Counted from the first letter of the stretch, positions 14,656 to 22,951 are shown. The stretch is DNA of 30,872 bases from Rhodanobacter sp. UBA5168 (GCA_002413455.1 DHXA01000015.1:1-30872); one strand, 5' to 3'. Program-made: numbers and translations. Notes: generated by a model not told the origin, from the sequence alone.

Positions 14656-16404
14656 ATGGAGAGGCTGATCACAATTCCGGCACGGGGGCGCCGTGGGCGG
14701 CCACGATTCGGCCTTGCGCTTGGCTTGCTGTGGCTGTTGGGCTTGGGCGTCTCCCATGCAGCGGCTCCGCTGAATGGCGGATGGCGTGAAGTCCGCGCCG
14801 ATGATACGACGCAGATCGTGCTGGACGAATACCGTGCCGGCCTGCTGAGGAATTTCGACCCGTCCCTGCTGGCGCAGTTTCCGCGCAGCAGCAGCGGCAG
14901 CTGGGTGGTCATCGCGCCGCAGCCGCCATGGAACGATGACGAACGCGTGCTGACGATTTACCCCGCTCCGATGGGCACGGTTACCGTATTGGCTGCGAGT
15001 GAAACGCGGTCCCTGGCAATCGACGACTTCGGCGAAACGCTGCACGGCCATGGCCGGCTGGCGTGGCGGGTGCCGGCGACGCAACCGGCGTCGGCACTGA
15101 TCCTGCTCCGGTTCGAACCGTCACCGACGCTCAGCGCGCCGGTGCGGTTCCAGATACAGCCCTGGAACGAATATCTGCAGCAGGACGCCCGCTGGCTGGT
15201 GTTCGCAAGCGCTTGCTTTGCGGTAATGCTGGCGATGGTGCTGATGGCGCTGTGTTTCGCGCTGATGCTGCGCGATGTCACCTATGCCTGGTATGCCGGC
15301 TACATCCTCTGCTACGCGTTGATCCAGGGTATCCAGACCGGCTTCATGTTCCATCCGCTGGAGTGGATGTGGTTCTCCGGCATCGCCTCGCTGGCCGGCC
15401 CCGCTGCCGTCGCGCTATCGGTGGCGTTCGCGTCACTGTTCATGATGCGGTTCTGCGAACTGCAACGCTACGCGCCGCTGTTGCGGGTGCCGATCACGGC
15501 GTTGGCCGTCGGCATGATCCAGCTGGTGCTGATGCGTTGCAGCCATATCGCGTTGCTGATCGACGTGGCGCAGATCCTGCTCAATCCGCTGCTGATGATC
15601 GGCGCCGCGCTGCTGCTGGTTGCCGCCATCGTCGCCGTTGCACGAGGCTCGCGCCAAGCGTGGTTTTTCCTGATCGGATGGACGCCTTTGCTGCTGCTTA
15701 CCGCGGCGACCAGTGCCCAGTCCGGCGGCGCCCTGCCCCAGCTGGACTGGCTCAACGATGCCAGCCTGGCTGGCGGTGCATTCGAGGCGATCGCGTTGTC
15801 CCTGGGCCTGGCCGACCGCGCCCTCATCCTGCGTCACGACCGCGACATCGTACGCGTGCTGGCCGACCACGACGCGCTTACCAATGTGCTCAACCGCCGC
15901 GCGTGGACGGAGCGCGCCAGCGCCCTGCTGGCAAGCGGATCGACGCAGCCGATCGCCTTGCTGTTCCTCGATCTGGATCATTTCAAATTGCTCAACGATC
16001 GCCGGGGTCACAACACGGGCGATCGCGCGCTGATCGCCGTGGCCAAGGCACTGGCCACCGAATTGCGACCATCCGACCTGCTCGGCCGTTATGGTGGCGA
16101 GGAGTTCGTTGCCTTGCTCGATGGCACCATGCCGCAGCAGGCCATGCATGTGGCAACCCGCCTGTGCCGACGCGTGCACCGGCTGGAGATTCCCGCCAGC
16201 GACGAGTCGCTGCTGCTCAGCGTCAGCATCGGTGTCGCCCTCCGGCGGGAAGGGGACGATGTGGAGTCGCTGGTCGAACGCGCCGACCAGGCCATGTACG
16301 ACGCCAAGCTCAATGGCCGCAACCGGGTTTGTCTGCACGAAGGCAACGTGTCGTCCAATGCACCGCACGGCTCCCACTTGCATGTCGTGGAAAAGCGCGA
16401 GTAG
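14656..16404 (+). CDS. Membrane diguanylate cyclase with 7TMR-DISM sensor and GGDEF domain
   Basis: A 582-aa inner-membrane signalling enzyme that makes cyclic di-GMP from two GTP. A signal-like N-terminus (LALGLLWLLGLGVSHA) leads to a periplasmic sensor of about 150 residues (WREVRADDTTQIVLDEYRAG ... FQIQPWNEYLQQDAR). A block of about seven hydrophobic helices (residues 178-390) follows, the 7TMR-DISM arrangement. The cytoplasmic GGDEF domain follows: DHDALTNVLNRRAW, LFLDLDHFKLLNDRRGHNTGD, active site GGEEF 480-484, and SIGVALRREGDDVESLVERADQAMYDAK. The inhibitory I-site RPSD is at 471-474, the correct five residues before GGEEF, so product inhibition is expected. No EAL domain. The ATG at 14656 has GGAG/GAGG just upstream and is preferred to the GTG nine bases before. 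Ligand and downstream process are unknown. Confidence 0.94.
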   Translation: MERLITIPARGRRGRPRFGLALGLLWLLGLGVSHAAAPLNGGWREVRADDTTQIVLDEYRAGLLRNFDPSLLAQFPRSSSGSWVVIAPQPPWNDDERVLTIYPAPMGTVTVLAASETRSLAIDDFGETLHGHGRLAWRVPATQPASALILLRFEPSPTLSAPVRFQIQPWNEYLQQDARWLVFASACFAVMLAMVLMALCFALMLRDVTYAWYAGYILCYALIQGIQTGFMFHPLEWMWFSGIASLAGPAAVALSVAFASLFMMRFCELQRYAPLLRVPITALAVGMIQLVLMRCSHIALLIDVAQILLNPLLMIGAALLLVAAIVAVARGSRQAWFFLIGWTPLLLLTAATSAQSGGALPQLDWLNDASLAGGAFEAIALSLGLADRALILRHDRDIVRVLADHDALTNVLNRRAWTERASALLASGSTQPIALLFLDLDHFKLLNDRRGHNTGDRALIAVAKALATELRPSDLLGRYGGEEFVALLDGTMPQQAMHVATRLCRRVHRLEIPASDESLLLSVSIGVALRREGDDVESLVERADQAMYDAKLNGRNRVCLHEGNVSSNAPHGSHLHVVEKRE

Positions 16405-16418
16405 CGCTGGGTGCCGCT

Positions 16419-18689
16419 TCAGCGCTTTGCCAGTTCCTGTGCCGCTGCCACCACGTCCGCTTCGCCCGGCAACACCAGCAGGGCCGCGCCGGCCAGCGGG
16501 GTGAACGTATTGGCACCGACCACCCGTTGCATCGGCGTGGCGCCGCAACCGCCCTCGACGACCGCAGTGATCACGCCCTCGCCCACGCCCGCGCTCTTGC
16601 GGCCTTCGTCCAGCACCAGGATGCGTTTGGCCGTCCGTGCCTGCGCCGCGATGAACGCATCGTTGAGCGGAGCCAGCCAGCGCAGGTCGATGACGCGAAC
16701 CTGCCAGTCCAGTTCCTTCTCGATCGTGCGCGCGGCGCGCAAGGCCATCGGCACGCCGTTGCCGAAGGTGAAGATCACCAGATCATTCGCCGCCTCGTTG
16801 TACACGCGGCCCTCGCCCAGCGTCATCGCCTGGTCCGGCGCCGGATAGTCGAATTGCCACTGGCCGTCGCCGGCCTCGTACAGATCCTTGGTCATGTACA
16901 ACGCGATCGGTTCGAGGAACGCGCAGACGCGGCCGTCGACTTTCGCCAACGCCATCAGAGTGCGCAGCATCATCGCCGCATCGTCGCCGCGGCTGGGGCA
17001 ACCGACCACCAGACCGGGAATGTCACGCAGCGGAGTGATCGAGTTGTCGTTGTGGAAGTGGCCGCCGAAACCCTTCTGGTAGCCGAGCGAGGCGACACGC
17101 ATCACCATCGGGTTGCGGTACTGGTCGTTGGAGAAGAACTGCAGCGACGCCGCCTCGCCGCGGATCTGGTCGCAGGCGTTGTGGAAATAAGCCAGGTACT
17201 GGATCTCCGGGATCGGCAGCATCCCCATGTTCGCGTAGCCCTGGGCCAGGCCGAGAATCATCGTCTCGTCCAGCAACGTGTTGAACACGCGGCTGCCCTT
17301 GAAGGTCTTGTTGAGTCCCTTGGTGACGGTATACACGCCGCCTTTCTGCGCCACGTCCTCGCCGAACAGCAGCGCCTGCGGATACTTCGCCAGCAGGTCG
17401 TGCAGCGCCTGGCCGATCTGGATCGCCATGTGCCGCGGCGGCAGGTTTTCCGGCAGCTTCGCTTCGCCGCCGAATACCTCGAGGCGTTTCTCGGCGTAGT
17501 CGGCACGCGTGGCCTCGGCCTTCACTGCTGCCGGCGTATACGGTGCCAGCGGCTTCATGACCTCTTCCAACGAGGTCAGCCGATGGCGCGAGTCCGCATC
17601 TTCGGCGGCGGCGAAGCAGCGCTTGCGGGTGGCCTCGTAAAGATCCAGCAGTTCATCCTTCGAGTACAAGCCGGACTCCAGCGCGATGCCGGCCGAGCGC
17701 AGCAGCGGATCGGTCGCCTCGACCGCGAACAACTCCTCGACGCTGCGCCACTCGATCTCGAAATCGGTGCCGGCATGACCCATCACGCGGGTGGTCTTGA
17801 GATGCAGGAACGTCGGCCGGCGCGTGCCGCGGCAATGTTCTACCGCGCGCTGCACCTGCGCGTAGCCTTCGGCCAGATCGAGACCATCGGCAAAGAAGTA
17901 ATCCAGATGGGAACGATGCTGGTAGTTGTTCGCGATCCAGCCGCTGGGTGTCTTCACCGAGATGCCGATGCCGTTGTCCTCACACACGAACAGCACCGGC
18001 GCAGGCAGCTTCTGGTACGCCGTCCACGCCGCCGCGTTGAAAGCGGTCTGCGCGGTGGCGTGGTTGCTGGAAGCGTCGCCGAACGAGCAGATCGCGATGC
18101 TGTCGTCGGGGATCGGCAGCTGGTGACCAATGCGGCGTGCCTGTTCGATAGCCACTGCGGTGCCCAGCGCCTTGGGCAGATGCGAGGCAATCGTGGACGT
18201 CTGCGGCAACACCCATAACGGCTTGCTGCCCCATACCTTGTGGCGGCCACCGGAAGCCGGATCGTCCTTGCTGGCGGCGAAGCTCAGTGCCGAATCGACC
18301 ACCGGATCCATGCCGGGAAGTTTGCGGAAACGCTCGGCCATGAAGCCGCCGGAACGGTAGTGCAGGAATGCCGGATCGGTATGCCGGGTCAGCCGCGCCA
18401 CCATCGCGTTGCCCTCGTGGCCGCTCGAGCCGATCGTGTAGAACACCTTGTTCTGCACGCGCAGCACGCGTGCCATCAGGTCGAGATGGCGCGAGATCAG
18501 CTGCGATTCGAACAGCTCGCGGAAACCGCGCGCATCCAGCGCGCTGCCCGGCAGCACCGCCTCGTCGTCGCGCGGCGCCTCATGCACGTCGCCCTGCCAC
18601 AACTGCACGAACTCGATGAAGTTCTGATCGACGATCTCGGCGCGGTTGAAGCCTTTGTGGCGGGCGCTGATGGCAAACGGAATGGACAT
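16419..18689 (-). CDS. Fused alpha/beta E1 component of a branched-chain 2-oxoacid dehydrogenase-type complex
   Basis: A 756-aa thiamine-diphosphate enzyme in which E1 alpha and beta subunits are one chain. The alpha part (about 1-380) has FYTIGSSGHEGNAM, the ThDP/Mg motif GDASSNHATAQTAFN at 204-218, and FVCEDNGIGISV. The beta part (about 412-756) has LLFGEDVAQKGGVYTVTKGL, FNTLLDETMILGLAQGYANMG, EIQYLAYFHNACDQIRGEAA and, near the end, VRVIDLRWLAPLNDAFI. This is the usual order of BkdA/BkdB-type E1 proteins decarboxylating branched-chain 2-oxoacids; related fusions are common in Xanthomonadaceae. Substrate (2-oxoisovalerate or another 2-oxoacid) is inferred. No E2 or E3 gene is in the window. 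The ATG at 18689 has only a weak ribosome site; a REP-like element separates it from the upstream GST gene. It converges on the diguanylate cyclase gene with a 14-bp gap. Confidence 0.92.
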   Translation of the reverse strand: MSIPFAISARHKGFNRAEIVDQNFIEFVQLWQGDVHEAPRDDEAVLPGSALDARGFRELFESQLISRHLDLMARVLRVQNKVFYTIGSSGHEGNAMVARLTRHTDPAFLHYRSGGFMAERFRKLPGMDPVVDSALSFAASKDDPASGGRHKVWGSKPLWVLPQTSTIASHLPKALGTAVAIEQARRIGHQLPIPDDSIAICSFGDASSNHATAQTAFNAAAWTAYQKLPAPVLFVCEDNGIGISVKTPSGWIANNYQHRSHLDYFFADGLDLAEGYAQVQRAVEHCRGTRRPTFLHLKTTRVMGHAGTDFEIEWRSVEELFAVEATDPLLRSAGIALESGLYSKDELLDLYEATRKRCFAAAEDADSRHRLTSLEEVMKPLAPYTPAAVKAEATRADYAEKRLEVFGGEAKLPENLPPRHMAIQIGQALHDLLAKYPQALLFGEDVAQKGGVYTVTKGLNKTFKGSRVFNTLLDETMILGLAQGYANMGMLPIPEIQYLAYFHNACDQIRGEAASLQFFSNDQYRNPMVMRVASLGYQKGFGGHFHNDNSITPLRDIPGLVVGCPSRGDDAAMMLRTLMALAKVDGRVCAFLEPIALYMTKDLYEAGDGQWQFDYPAPDQAMTLGEGRVYNEAANDLVIFTFGNGVPMALRAARTIEKELDWQVRVIDLRWLAPLNDAFIAAQARTAKRILVLDEGRKSAGVGEGVITAVVEGGCGATPMQRVVGANTFTPLAGAALLVLPGEADVVAAAQELAKR

Positions 18690-18726
18690 GATGTTTTCGC
18701 TTGGATGAATGGAGAAGCGGCACTTT

Positions 18727-18808
18727 GCTGTGGGAGCGACTTCAGTCGCGATCGCTGTTGCCTCGAAATCGGGGCCTGCCCCGTCGCGGCTGAAGCCGCT
18801 CCCACAGC
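18727..18808. repeat. REP-like inverted repeat, intergenic copy
   Basis: Imperfect inverted repeat: the outer arms (GCTGTGGGAGCG / CGCTCCCACAGC) match exactly, while inside the left arm carries ACTTCAGTCGC against GGCTGAAGCCGC on the right, a few substitutions. The loop of about 30 bases is unrelated to the other copies. It ends one base before the GST stop codon region on the minus strand, so it sits as the 3'-end of the GST message and upstream of the E1 gene. It may stabilise or terminate transcripts. Confidence 0.87.
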
Positions 18809-18809
18809 A

Positions 18810-19412
18810 TCAATGCTGCATCGGGGTGTAGCCGGGCTGTGCCTGCACACGTTTGAGCCAGCCGCAAATATGGGGAAACGCCGACAGTTCGAAACCGCCG
18901 TCGCCGGCGCAATGGGTATACGCGTACAGCGCGATATCGGCGATGCCGTAGCGCTCGCCGACGAACCACTCGCGTCCGGCCAGATGCTGCTCCATCACCG
19001 CCAGCACCTGCGCGCCTTTCTGCAGCAGCGCCGGCACTTCGGCCTGGCGCGGATGCCCGGCCGGCAACCAGCCGCGGATGAAGCGCGCCACGGCGATGCA
19101 TGGCTCATGGCTGTATTGCTCGAAGAACAACCACTGCAGCGTCTGCGCGTGCAGCCAGCTGTCGCTCGGCAGGAACGGCGTGCCATCGGCGAGATAACAC
19201 AGGATGGCATCGGACTCGGCCAGCCGGCGACCGTCTTCCAGTTCCAGCAGGGGCACCTTGCCGTTCGGATTTTTCGCGAGGTAGCCGGACGTGCGCGTTT
19301 CGCCGTGCGCGCTATCCACATCCACCCAGCGATACTCGCGACCAAGCTGGTCGAGCAGCAGTTGCAGCTTGTAGCAGTTGCCCGAGGCACGCATGCCGTA
19401 GATGGTGATCAC
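18810..19412 (-). CDS. Glutathione S-transferase family protein
   Basis: A 200-aa GST that conjugates or reduces substrates with glutathione; cytosolic. N-terminal thioredoxin-like domain: ITIYGMRASGNCYKLQLLLDQLG, then NPNGKVPLLELEDGRRLAESDAILCYLAD, where K-V-P (cis-Pro) and ESDAI are the glutathione-binding elements. The C-terminal helical domain (LQWLFFEQYSHEPCIAVARF ... FVGERYGIADIALYAYTHCA) carries the N-cap-like G-x-x-x-ADI motif. I take the GTG at 19412 as start: GGAG lies six bases upstream and the GTG overlaps the TGA of the preceding gene as GTGA. A further GTG 15 bases upstream is less well placed. It is the last gene of a three-gene overlapping set and is followed by a REP-like hairpin. 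Confidence 0.92.
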   Translation of the reverse strand: MITIYGMRASGNCYKLQLLLDQLGREYRWVDVDSAHGETRTSGYLAKNPNGKVPLLELEDGRRLAESDAILCYLADGTPFLPSDSWLHAQTLQWLFFEQYSHEPCIAVARFIRGWLPAGHPRQAEVPALLQKGAQVLAVMEQHLAGREWFVGERYGIADIALYAYTHCAGDGGFELSAFPHICGWLKRVQAQPGYTPMQH

Positions 19413-19906
19413 AACCGCTCCTCGCACAATGATTTCAGCAGCGCCGCGCGCTGTCTATCCTTGGGGCGTCCGAAACTTTCCAGCACGCGGATCTGCTCTT
19501 CCACGGCCGGGATCGGTACGCGCATGCCGGCGACATCGACGGCAATGATTTCCCCGACCGTCACGGGTTCCCATCCGGCGTCGCCGGATACTTCGAGTCC
19601 ACCCATGATTTCCACGGCCAGTCCCGGGAAAACGAAACGTGCGAAGCGCGAGCGAAAACGCTCGGCGCCCGCCGATGCCGTGGTTGTATCCAGTCGCGTC
19701 CGCCAGTGGCCGGCCAGGGTTTCCGCGTCTCGTGCGCTGGTCAGCACGTCGAGATCGGCCACCGTCACCCTGGCGCCAGCCAGCCACGCCGCACCACTGC
19801 CGATCAGGGTCCACGGATCACGGCAGTAGCGATGCAGATCCGGCACACTCGCGATGAGTGCCTCGCGCAACGCTGCTGCCGTGTCGATGTCGACGGAGGC
19901 ATTCAT
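19409..19906 (-). CDS. Nucleotidyltransferase-fold protein of unknown function
   Basis: A 165-aa protein with the minimal nucleotidyltransferase fold pattern: DPWTLIGSGAAWLAGARVTVADLDVLTSARDAETLAGHW. This reads as the G-S motif followed by D-x-D (ADLDVL) of the Pol-beta superfamily. A middle strand ARFVFPGLAVEIMGGL has a third acidic residue (VEIM), and a helical tail KDRQRAALLKSL follows. Members of this broad group include kanamycin/aminoglycoside nucleotidyltransferase-like and toxin (MNT) proteins; I cannot tell which, and no HEPN partner is nearby. Start at the ATG 19906, overlapping the GNAT stop (ATGA); its own stop overlaps the GST start (GTGA). Confidence 0.78.
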   Translation of the reverse strand: MNASVDIDTAAALREALIASVPDLHRYCRDPWTLIGSGAAWLAGARVTVADLDVLTSARDAETLAGHWRTRLDTTTASAGAERFRSRFARFVFPGLAVEIMGGLEVSGDAGWEPVTVGEIIAVDVAGMRVPIPAVEEQIRVLESFGRPKDRQRAALLKSLCEERL

Positions 19907-20451
19907 GATCGTGCGCGGCGCTCGCGCCATTGCTGGCGCGTCTGCGTCCATATCTCGGTCGGCGAATCCTCGTACGGCGCCGGCAACTTGCCGGGGCCGC
20001 TGCAAGTCGAACCGAGCCGTTTCGCCAGCGCCTGCGACGCGCGATTGTCCGGATGGATCGAATGGATCATCTCGCTCCAGCCCAGCTGATCGAACGTCCA
20101 GTCGATCGCCGCGACGCAGCCTTCGAGCGCATAGCCCTTGCCCCAGGCCGCGCGCGCCAGACCCCAACCCACCTCGGTACCAGGCCAGTCGACCGGGTGC
20201 CACGGCCCGAGCCGGCCAACCCATTGCCCGCTGCTCTTCTCGATCACCGAGAACATCGCGAAGCCCTGGATCGCCCAGGCACCGGCCATGCTGAGGAAGC
20301 CACGCCAGGCGGCAGCACGCGGCTGCTGTCCACCGATGAATCGCGCGGCCTCCGCATCGGCCATGTTGGCCGCATAGGCGTCGAAATCCTTCGCCTGCGG
20401 CGGGCGCAGGATCAGTCGGTCGGTTTCGATGCGGATGTCGGGTATCTGCAA
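19903..20451 (-). CDS. GNAT-family N-acetyltransferase (RimJ/RimL type)
   Basis: A 182-aa acetyltransferase. IRIETDRLILRPPQAKDFDAYAANMADAEAARFIGG is the classic N-terminus of the RimJ/RimL branch (acetyltransf_3). TEVGWGLARAAWGKGYALEG carries the acetyl-CoA pyrophosphate loop (R/Q-x-x-W-G-x-GYA), and the C-terminal part has IHPDNRASQALAKRLG, the conserved NxxSxxxxxKLGF block. The substrate may be a ribosomal protein, an amine or an antibiotic; unknown. Start is a judgement: a TTG at 20451 has AGGAG nine bases upstream, whereas the alternative GTG at 20502 lies inside a repetitive element and has no ribosome site. First gene of the overlapping GNAT-nucleotidyltransferase-GST set. Confidence 0.85.
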   Translation of the reverse strand: MQIPDIRIETDRLILRPPQAKDFDAYAANMADAEAARFIGGQQPRAAAWRGFLSMAGAWAIQGFAMFSVIEKSSGQWVGRLGPWHPVDWPGTEVGWGLARAAWGKGYALEGCVAAIDWTFDQLGWSEMIHSIHPDNRASQALAKRLGSTCSGPGKLPAPYEDSPTEIWTQTRQQWRERRARS

Positions 20452-20690
20452 GGGGACTGGCTCCTGAAAGCCCCTCTCCCACCGGCGACCGAAGGAAGTC
20501 ACCTTGCGGGAGAGAGGGGTTGGGGTGAGGGTAAGGAGCTTGCGCGAACATCAACCATCCGCTCCGCCCGAACCCTCATCCGTCGCTGCGTTCCGCCTTC
20601 ATCGGCACAACCCTGTGCCTCACCCTTCGGGCGGCTTCGCCGCGCAAATCGGCCGTCCTGCCGATTTGTCTCCCGGAGGGAGAAGGGAAA
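20452..20690. repeat. Intergenic region rich in repetitive CTCTCCC/GGGAGAG and hairpin sequence
   Basis: Between the gcdH stop and the GNAT start I see CCCCTCTCCC with GGGAGAGAGGGGTTGGGG as an interrupted inverted pair, CCTCACCC/GGGTGAGG-type segments, a hairpin AAATCGG/CCGATTT at about 20646-20667, and TCTCCC/GGGAGA around 20670-20684. These resemble the dispersed CCCTCTCCC-type repeats common between genes in this order. The hairpins lie just beyond the gcdH stop and may terminate its transcript. No protein-coding content is supported. Confidence 0.6.
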
Positions 20691-21863
20691 TCATCGGAAT
20701 GCGTTGATGCCGGTCAGTTCGCGGCCGACCACCAGCTCATGCACGGTCTCGGTGCCTTCATAGGTGATCACCGATTCCAGATTCAGTGCATGCCGAATCG
20801 CGCCGTGTTCAGTGGTGATACCGGCGCCACCGAGGATGTCGCGGCACTGGCGCGCGATGTCGATCGCCATGCGGCAGTTGTTCCACTTGGCCAGCGACAC
20901 CTGGGTCGGCTGCATCTTGCCGGCATCCTTCAGCCGGCCGAGCTGCAGTGACAGCAGCTGCGCGGTGGTGATGCGCCGGGCCATGTCGGCCAGCTTCAGC
21001 TGCACCGCCTGATTGGAGGCGAGCGGCCGGTTGAACAGGATGCGTTCCTTGGTGTAATCGAGTACTTCCTTCAAGCACGCCTGGGCGGCGCCGATCGGAC
21101 CCCAGGTGATGCCGTAGCGCGCCTGCGTGAGGCAGCCCAGCGGACCTTTCAGGCCTTTCACGTTCGGCAGCCGCGCGCTGTCCGGCACGCGCACGTTGTC
21201 GAAGAACAACGCGCTGGTGACCGAGGCGCGCAGGCTCATCTTCTTGTGGATTTCCTGCGCCTTGAAGCCAGCCGTGCCGGTCGGCACGACGAAACCCTGG
21301 ATGCCGTCCTCGGTCTGCGCCCACACGATCGCGATGTGCGCGAGGTTGCCGTTGGTGATCCACATCTTGGCGCCGTTGATGACCCAGTCGCTGCCATCCT
21401 TCTTGGCGTGGGTCTTCATGTTGGCCGGATCGGAGCCGCCGTGCGGCTCGGTCAGGCCGAAGCAGCCAATCACTTCGCCAGCCGCCATATGCGGCAGGTA
21501 CTGCTGCTTCTGCTCCTCGCTGCCGTAGGCGTAGATCGGGTACATGCACAGCGAGCTCTGTACCGAGGCGAAGCTGCGCAGGCCGGAATCGCCACGCTCC
21601 AGCTCCTGGCAGATCAAGCCGTAGCTGACCCCGTTCATGCCGGCGCCACCGTATGCCTCGGGAATGGTGGCACCGAGCAGGCCCAGCGCGGCGATCTCCG
21701 GGATCAGCTCCTTCGGGAAGCGCGCCTGGTCGAAACAGTCGCCGATGATCGGCAGCACGCGCTCGTCGACGAAACGGCCAACGGTGTCCTGCACCATGCG
21801 CTCCTCGTCGGTCAGCAGCGAGCGGACATCGTACAGATCGAGCGGATTCAGACTGACAGCCAT
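20691..21863 (-). CDS. gcdH: Glutaryl-CoA dehydrogenase
   Basis: A 390-aa FAD-dependent acyl-CoA dehydrogenase that oxidises and decarboxylates glutaryl-CoA to crotonyl-CoA in lysine/tryptophan catabolism. It aligns by eye almost end to end with GCDH: SGLRSFASVQSSL (96 corresponds to the Arg that binds the glutaryl carboxylate), PIYAYGSEEQKQQYLP, GCFGLTEPHGGSDP, TWG-like GITWGPIGAA, and TYEGTETVHELVVGRELTGI with the catalytic Glu at 369. The length and these residues separate it from generic acyl-CoA dehydrogenases. The ATG at 21863 has GGAG six bases upstream; a much longer in-frame reading upstream is antisense to the EamA gene. Divergent from the EamA transporter with a 141-bp gap. Confidence 0.94.
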   Translation of the reverse strand: MAVSLNPLDLYDVRSLLTDEERMVQDTVGRFVDERVLPIIGDCFDQARFPKELIPEIAALGLLGATIPEAYGGAGMNGVSYGLICQELERGDSGLRSFASVQSSLCMYPIYAYGSEEQKQQYLPHMAAGEVIGCFGLTEPHGGSDPANMKTHAKKDGSDWVINGAKMWITNGNLAHIAIVWAQTEDGIQGFVVPTGTAGFKAQEIHKKMSLRASVTSALFFDNVRVPDSARLPNVKGLKGPLGCLTQARYGITWGPIGAAQACLKEVLDYTKERILFNRPLASNQAVQLKLADMARRITTAQLLSLQLGRLKDAGKMQPTQVSLAKWNNCRMAIDIARQCRDILGGAGITTEHGAIRHALNLESVITYEGTETVHELVVGRELTGINAFR

Positions 21864-22004
21864 GGAAGCTCCGGAGACGGGCGCGTGAAAACCGTTATTG
21901 TAGCGCGGGACCCAGCTGCGCACAGGCGCCCGGAAGCCGGTCGGGCGGCGGCGAAAACCGACCCTGCCAGGCCGGCCCCTCTTCCACCCCATCGCCGGAA
22001 ACCC

Positions 22005-22880
22005 ATGTTCAAAGGTGTACTGCTCGGCTTCATGGCCTTTGCCGCCTACGCGCTCAGCGATGCGTTCGTGAAATCGCTGCGTGGTTCGCTGCCGGCCTAC
22101 GAGGCGGTCTTCTTCGGCGCCGCACTGGGCCTGACCGCGTTGCCGTTCATCAAAGGCGACGGCGACCGCTGGCGTGAAGTGCTGTTTGCGCAACGGCGAG
22201 GCCTGTACCTGGTGCGTGCCGTTGCCAGCGCGGTCGGCAGCATCGCGGCGGTGATCGCGTTCACCGCCCTGCCGATGGCCGAGGCATTCGCACTGATCTT
22301 CCTGTTGCCGATCTTCGTCACCATCCTGTCGGTGCTGGTGCTCAAGGAGCATGTCGGCTGGCGCCGCTGGTCGGCTGTGGTGGCCGGCTTCGTCGGCGTG
22401 CTGGTGGTGCTGCGGCCGGGCTTTCGGGTGCTCGGCGTCGGCCACCTGGCCGCCATCATCTGCGGTCTGGCCGGCGCCATCTCGATGATCGCGCTGCGCC
22501 TGTCCGGGCCGTACGAAAAACGCATCACGCTGTACGGCGCCGGCATGGTGGGCTCGATGCTGCTTACCGGCGTGTTGATGCTCGCCGATTTTCGCTGGCC
22601 CACCCTTGCGCAGATCGGCCTGCTGCTTGGCTACGGCCTGCTCGCGGCGCTTGCTTCCGTGCTGTTGATGCTGGCGACGCAGAAGGCGCCGGCCAACCAT
22701 GTCGCGCCCACCCAGTACAGCCAGATGCTGTGGGCGGTGCTGCTCGGCTATGTGCTGTTCGACGACCGGCTGGACTGGCCGATGGCGATCGGCATCGCGA
22801 TCATTCTCGGCGCTGGCTTGTTCACGTTCGTGCGCGAGGACAAGGTCACGCGCTGGTGGAAGCGCATGCGGATGGTGTGA
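22005..22880 (+). CDS. EamA/DMT-superfamily inner-membrane transporter
   Basis: A 291-aa membrane protein with ten hydrophobic segments in two EamA halves: MFKGVLLGFMAFAAYALSDAFVKSL begins the first; LAAIICGLAGAISMIALRLSG begins the second. Typical DMT motifs are AFTALPMAEAFALIFLLPIFVTILSVLVLKEHVGWRRW and the parallel region VAPTQYSQMLWAVLLGYVLFDD. It probably exports or imports a small metabolite; the substrate is not readable. The ATG at 22005 gives the family start; the longer in-frame reading from 21246 is antisense to gcdH. The ribosome site is weak (CGGAAA). Confidence 0.88.
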   Translation: MFKGVLLGFMAFAAYALSDAFVKSLRGSLPAYEAVFFGAALGLTALPFIKGDGDRWREVLFAQRRGLYLVRAVASAVGSIAAVIAFTALPMAEAFALIFLLPIFVTILSVLVLKEHVGWRRWSAVVAGFVGVLVVLRPGFRVLGVGHLAAIICGLAGAISMIALRLSGPYEKRITLYGAGMVGSMLLTGVLMLADFRWPTLAQIGLLLGYGLLAALASVLLMLATQKAPANHVAPTQYSQMLWAVLLGYVLFDDRLDWPMAIGIAIILGAGLFTFVREDKVTRWWKRMRMV

Positions 22881-22951
22881 TGGCGCGCCCTGTACGACGA
22901 TCCATCGAATGCACAGACAGGGAGTAATTCCACCGCCGTCGTAAAGAGTTG

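Noticed and set aside
15063..18218. Plus-strand open frame of 1051 codons
   Set aside because: Runs out of frame through the diguanylate cyclase and antisense through the E1 gene; His/Arg/Gln-rich, no family, no start signal.
18240..19829. Plus-strand open frame of 529 codons opposite E1, GST and the nucleotidyltransferase
   Set aside because: Antisense shadow across three well-supported genes, containing the REP-like repeat; no domain.
21246..22880. Extended start of the EamA gene
   Set aside because: The upstream 253 codons are antisense to gcdH; the transporter fold starts at MFKGVLLGF (22005).
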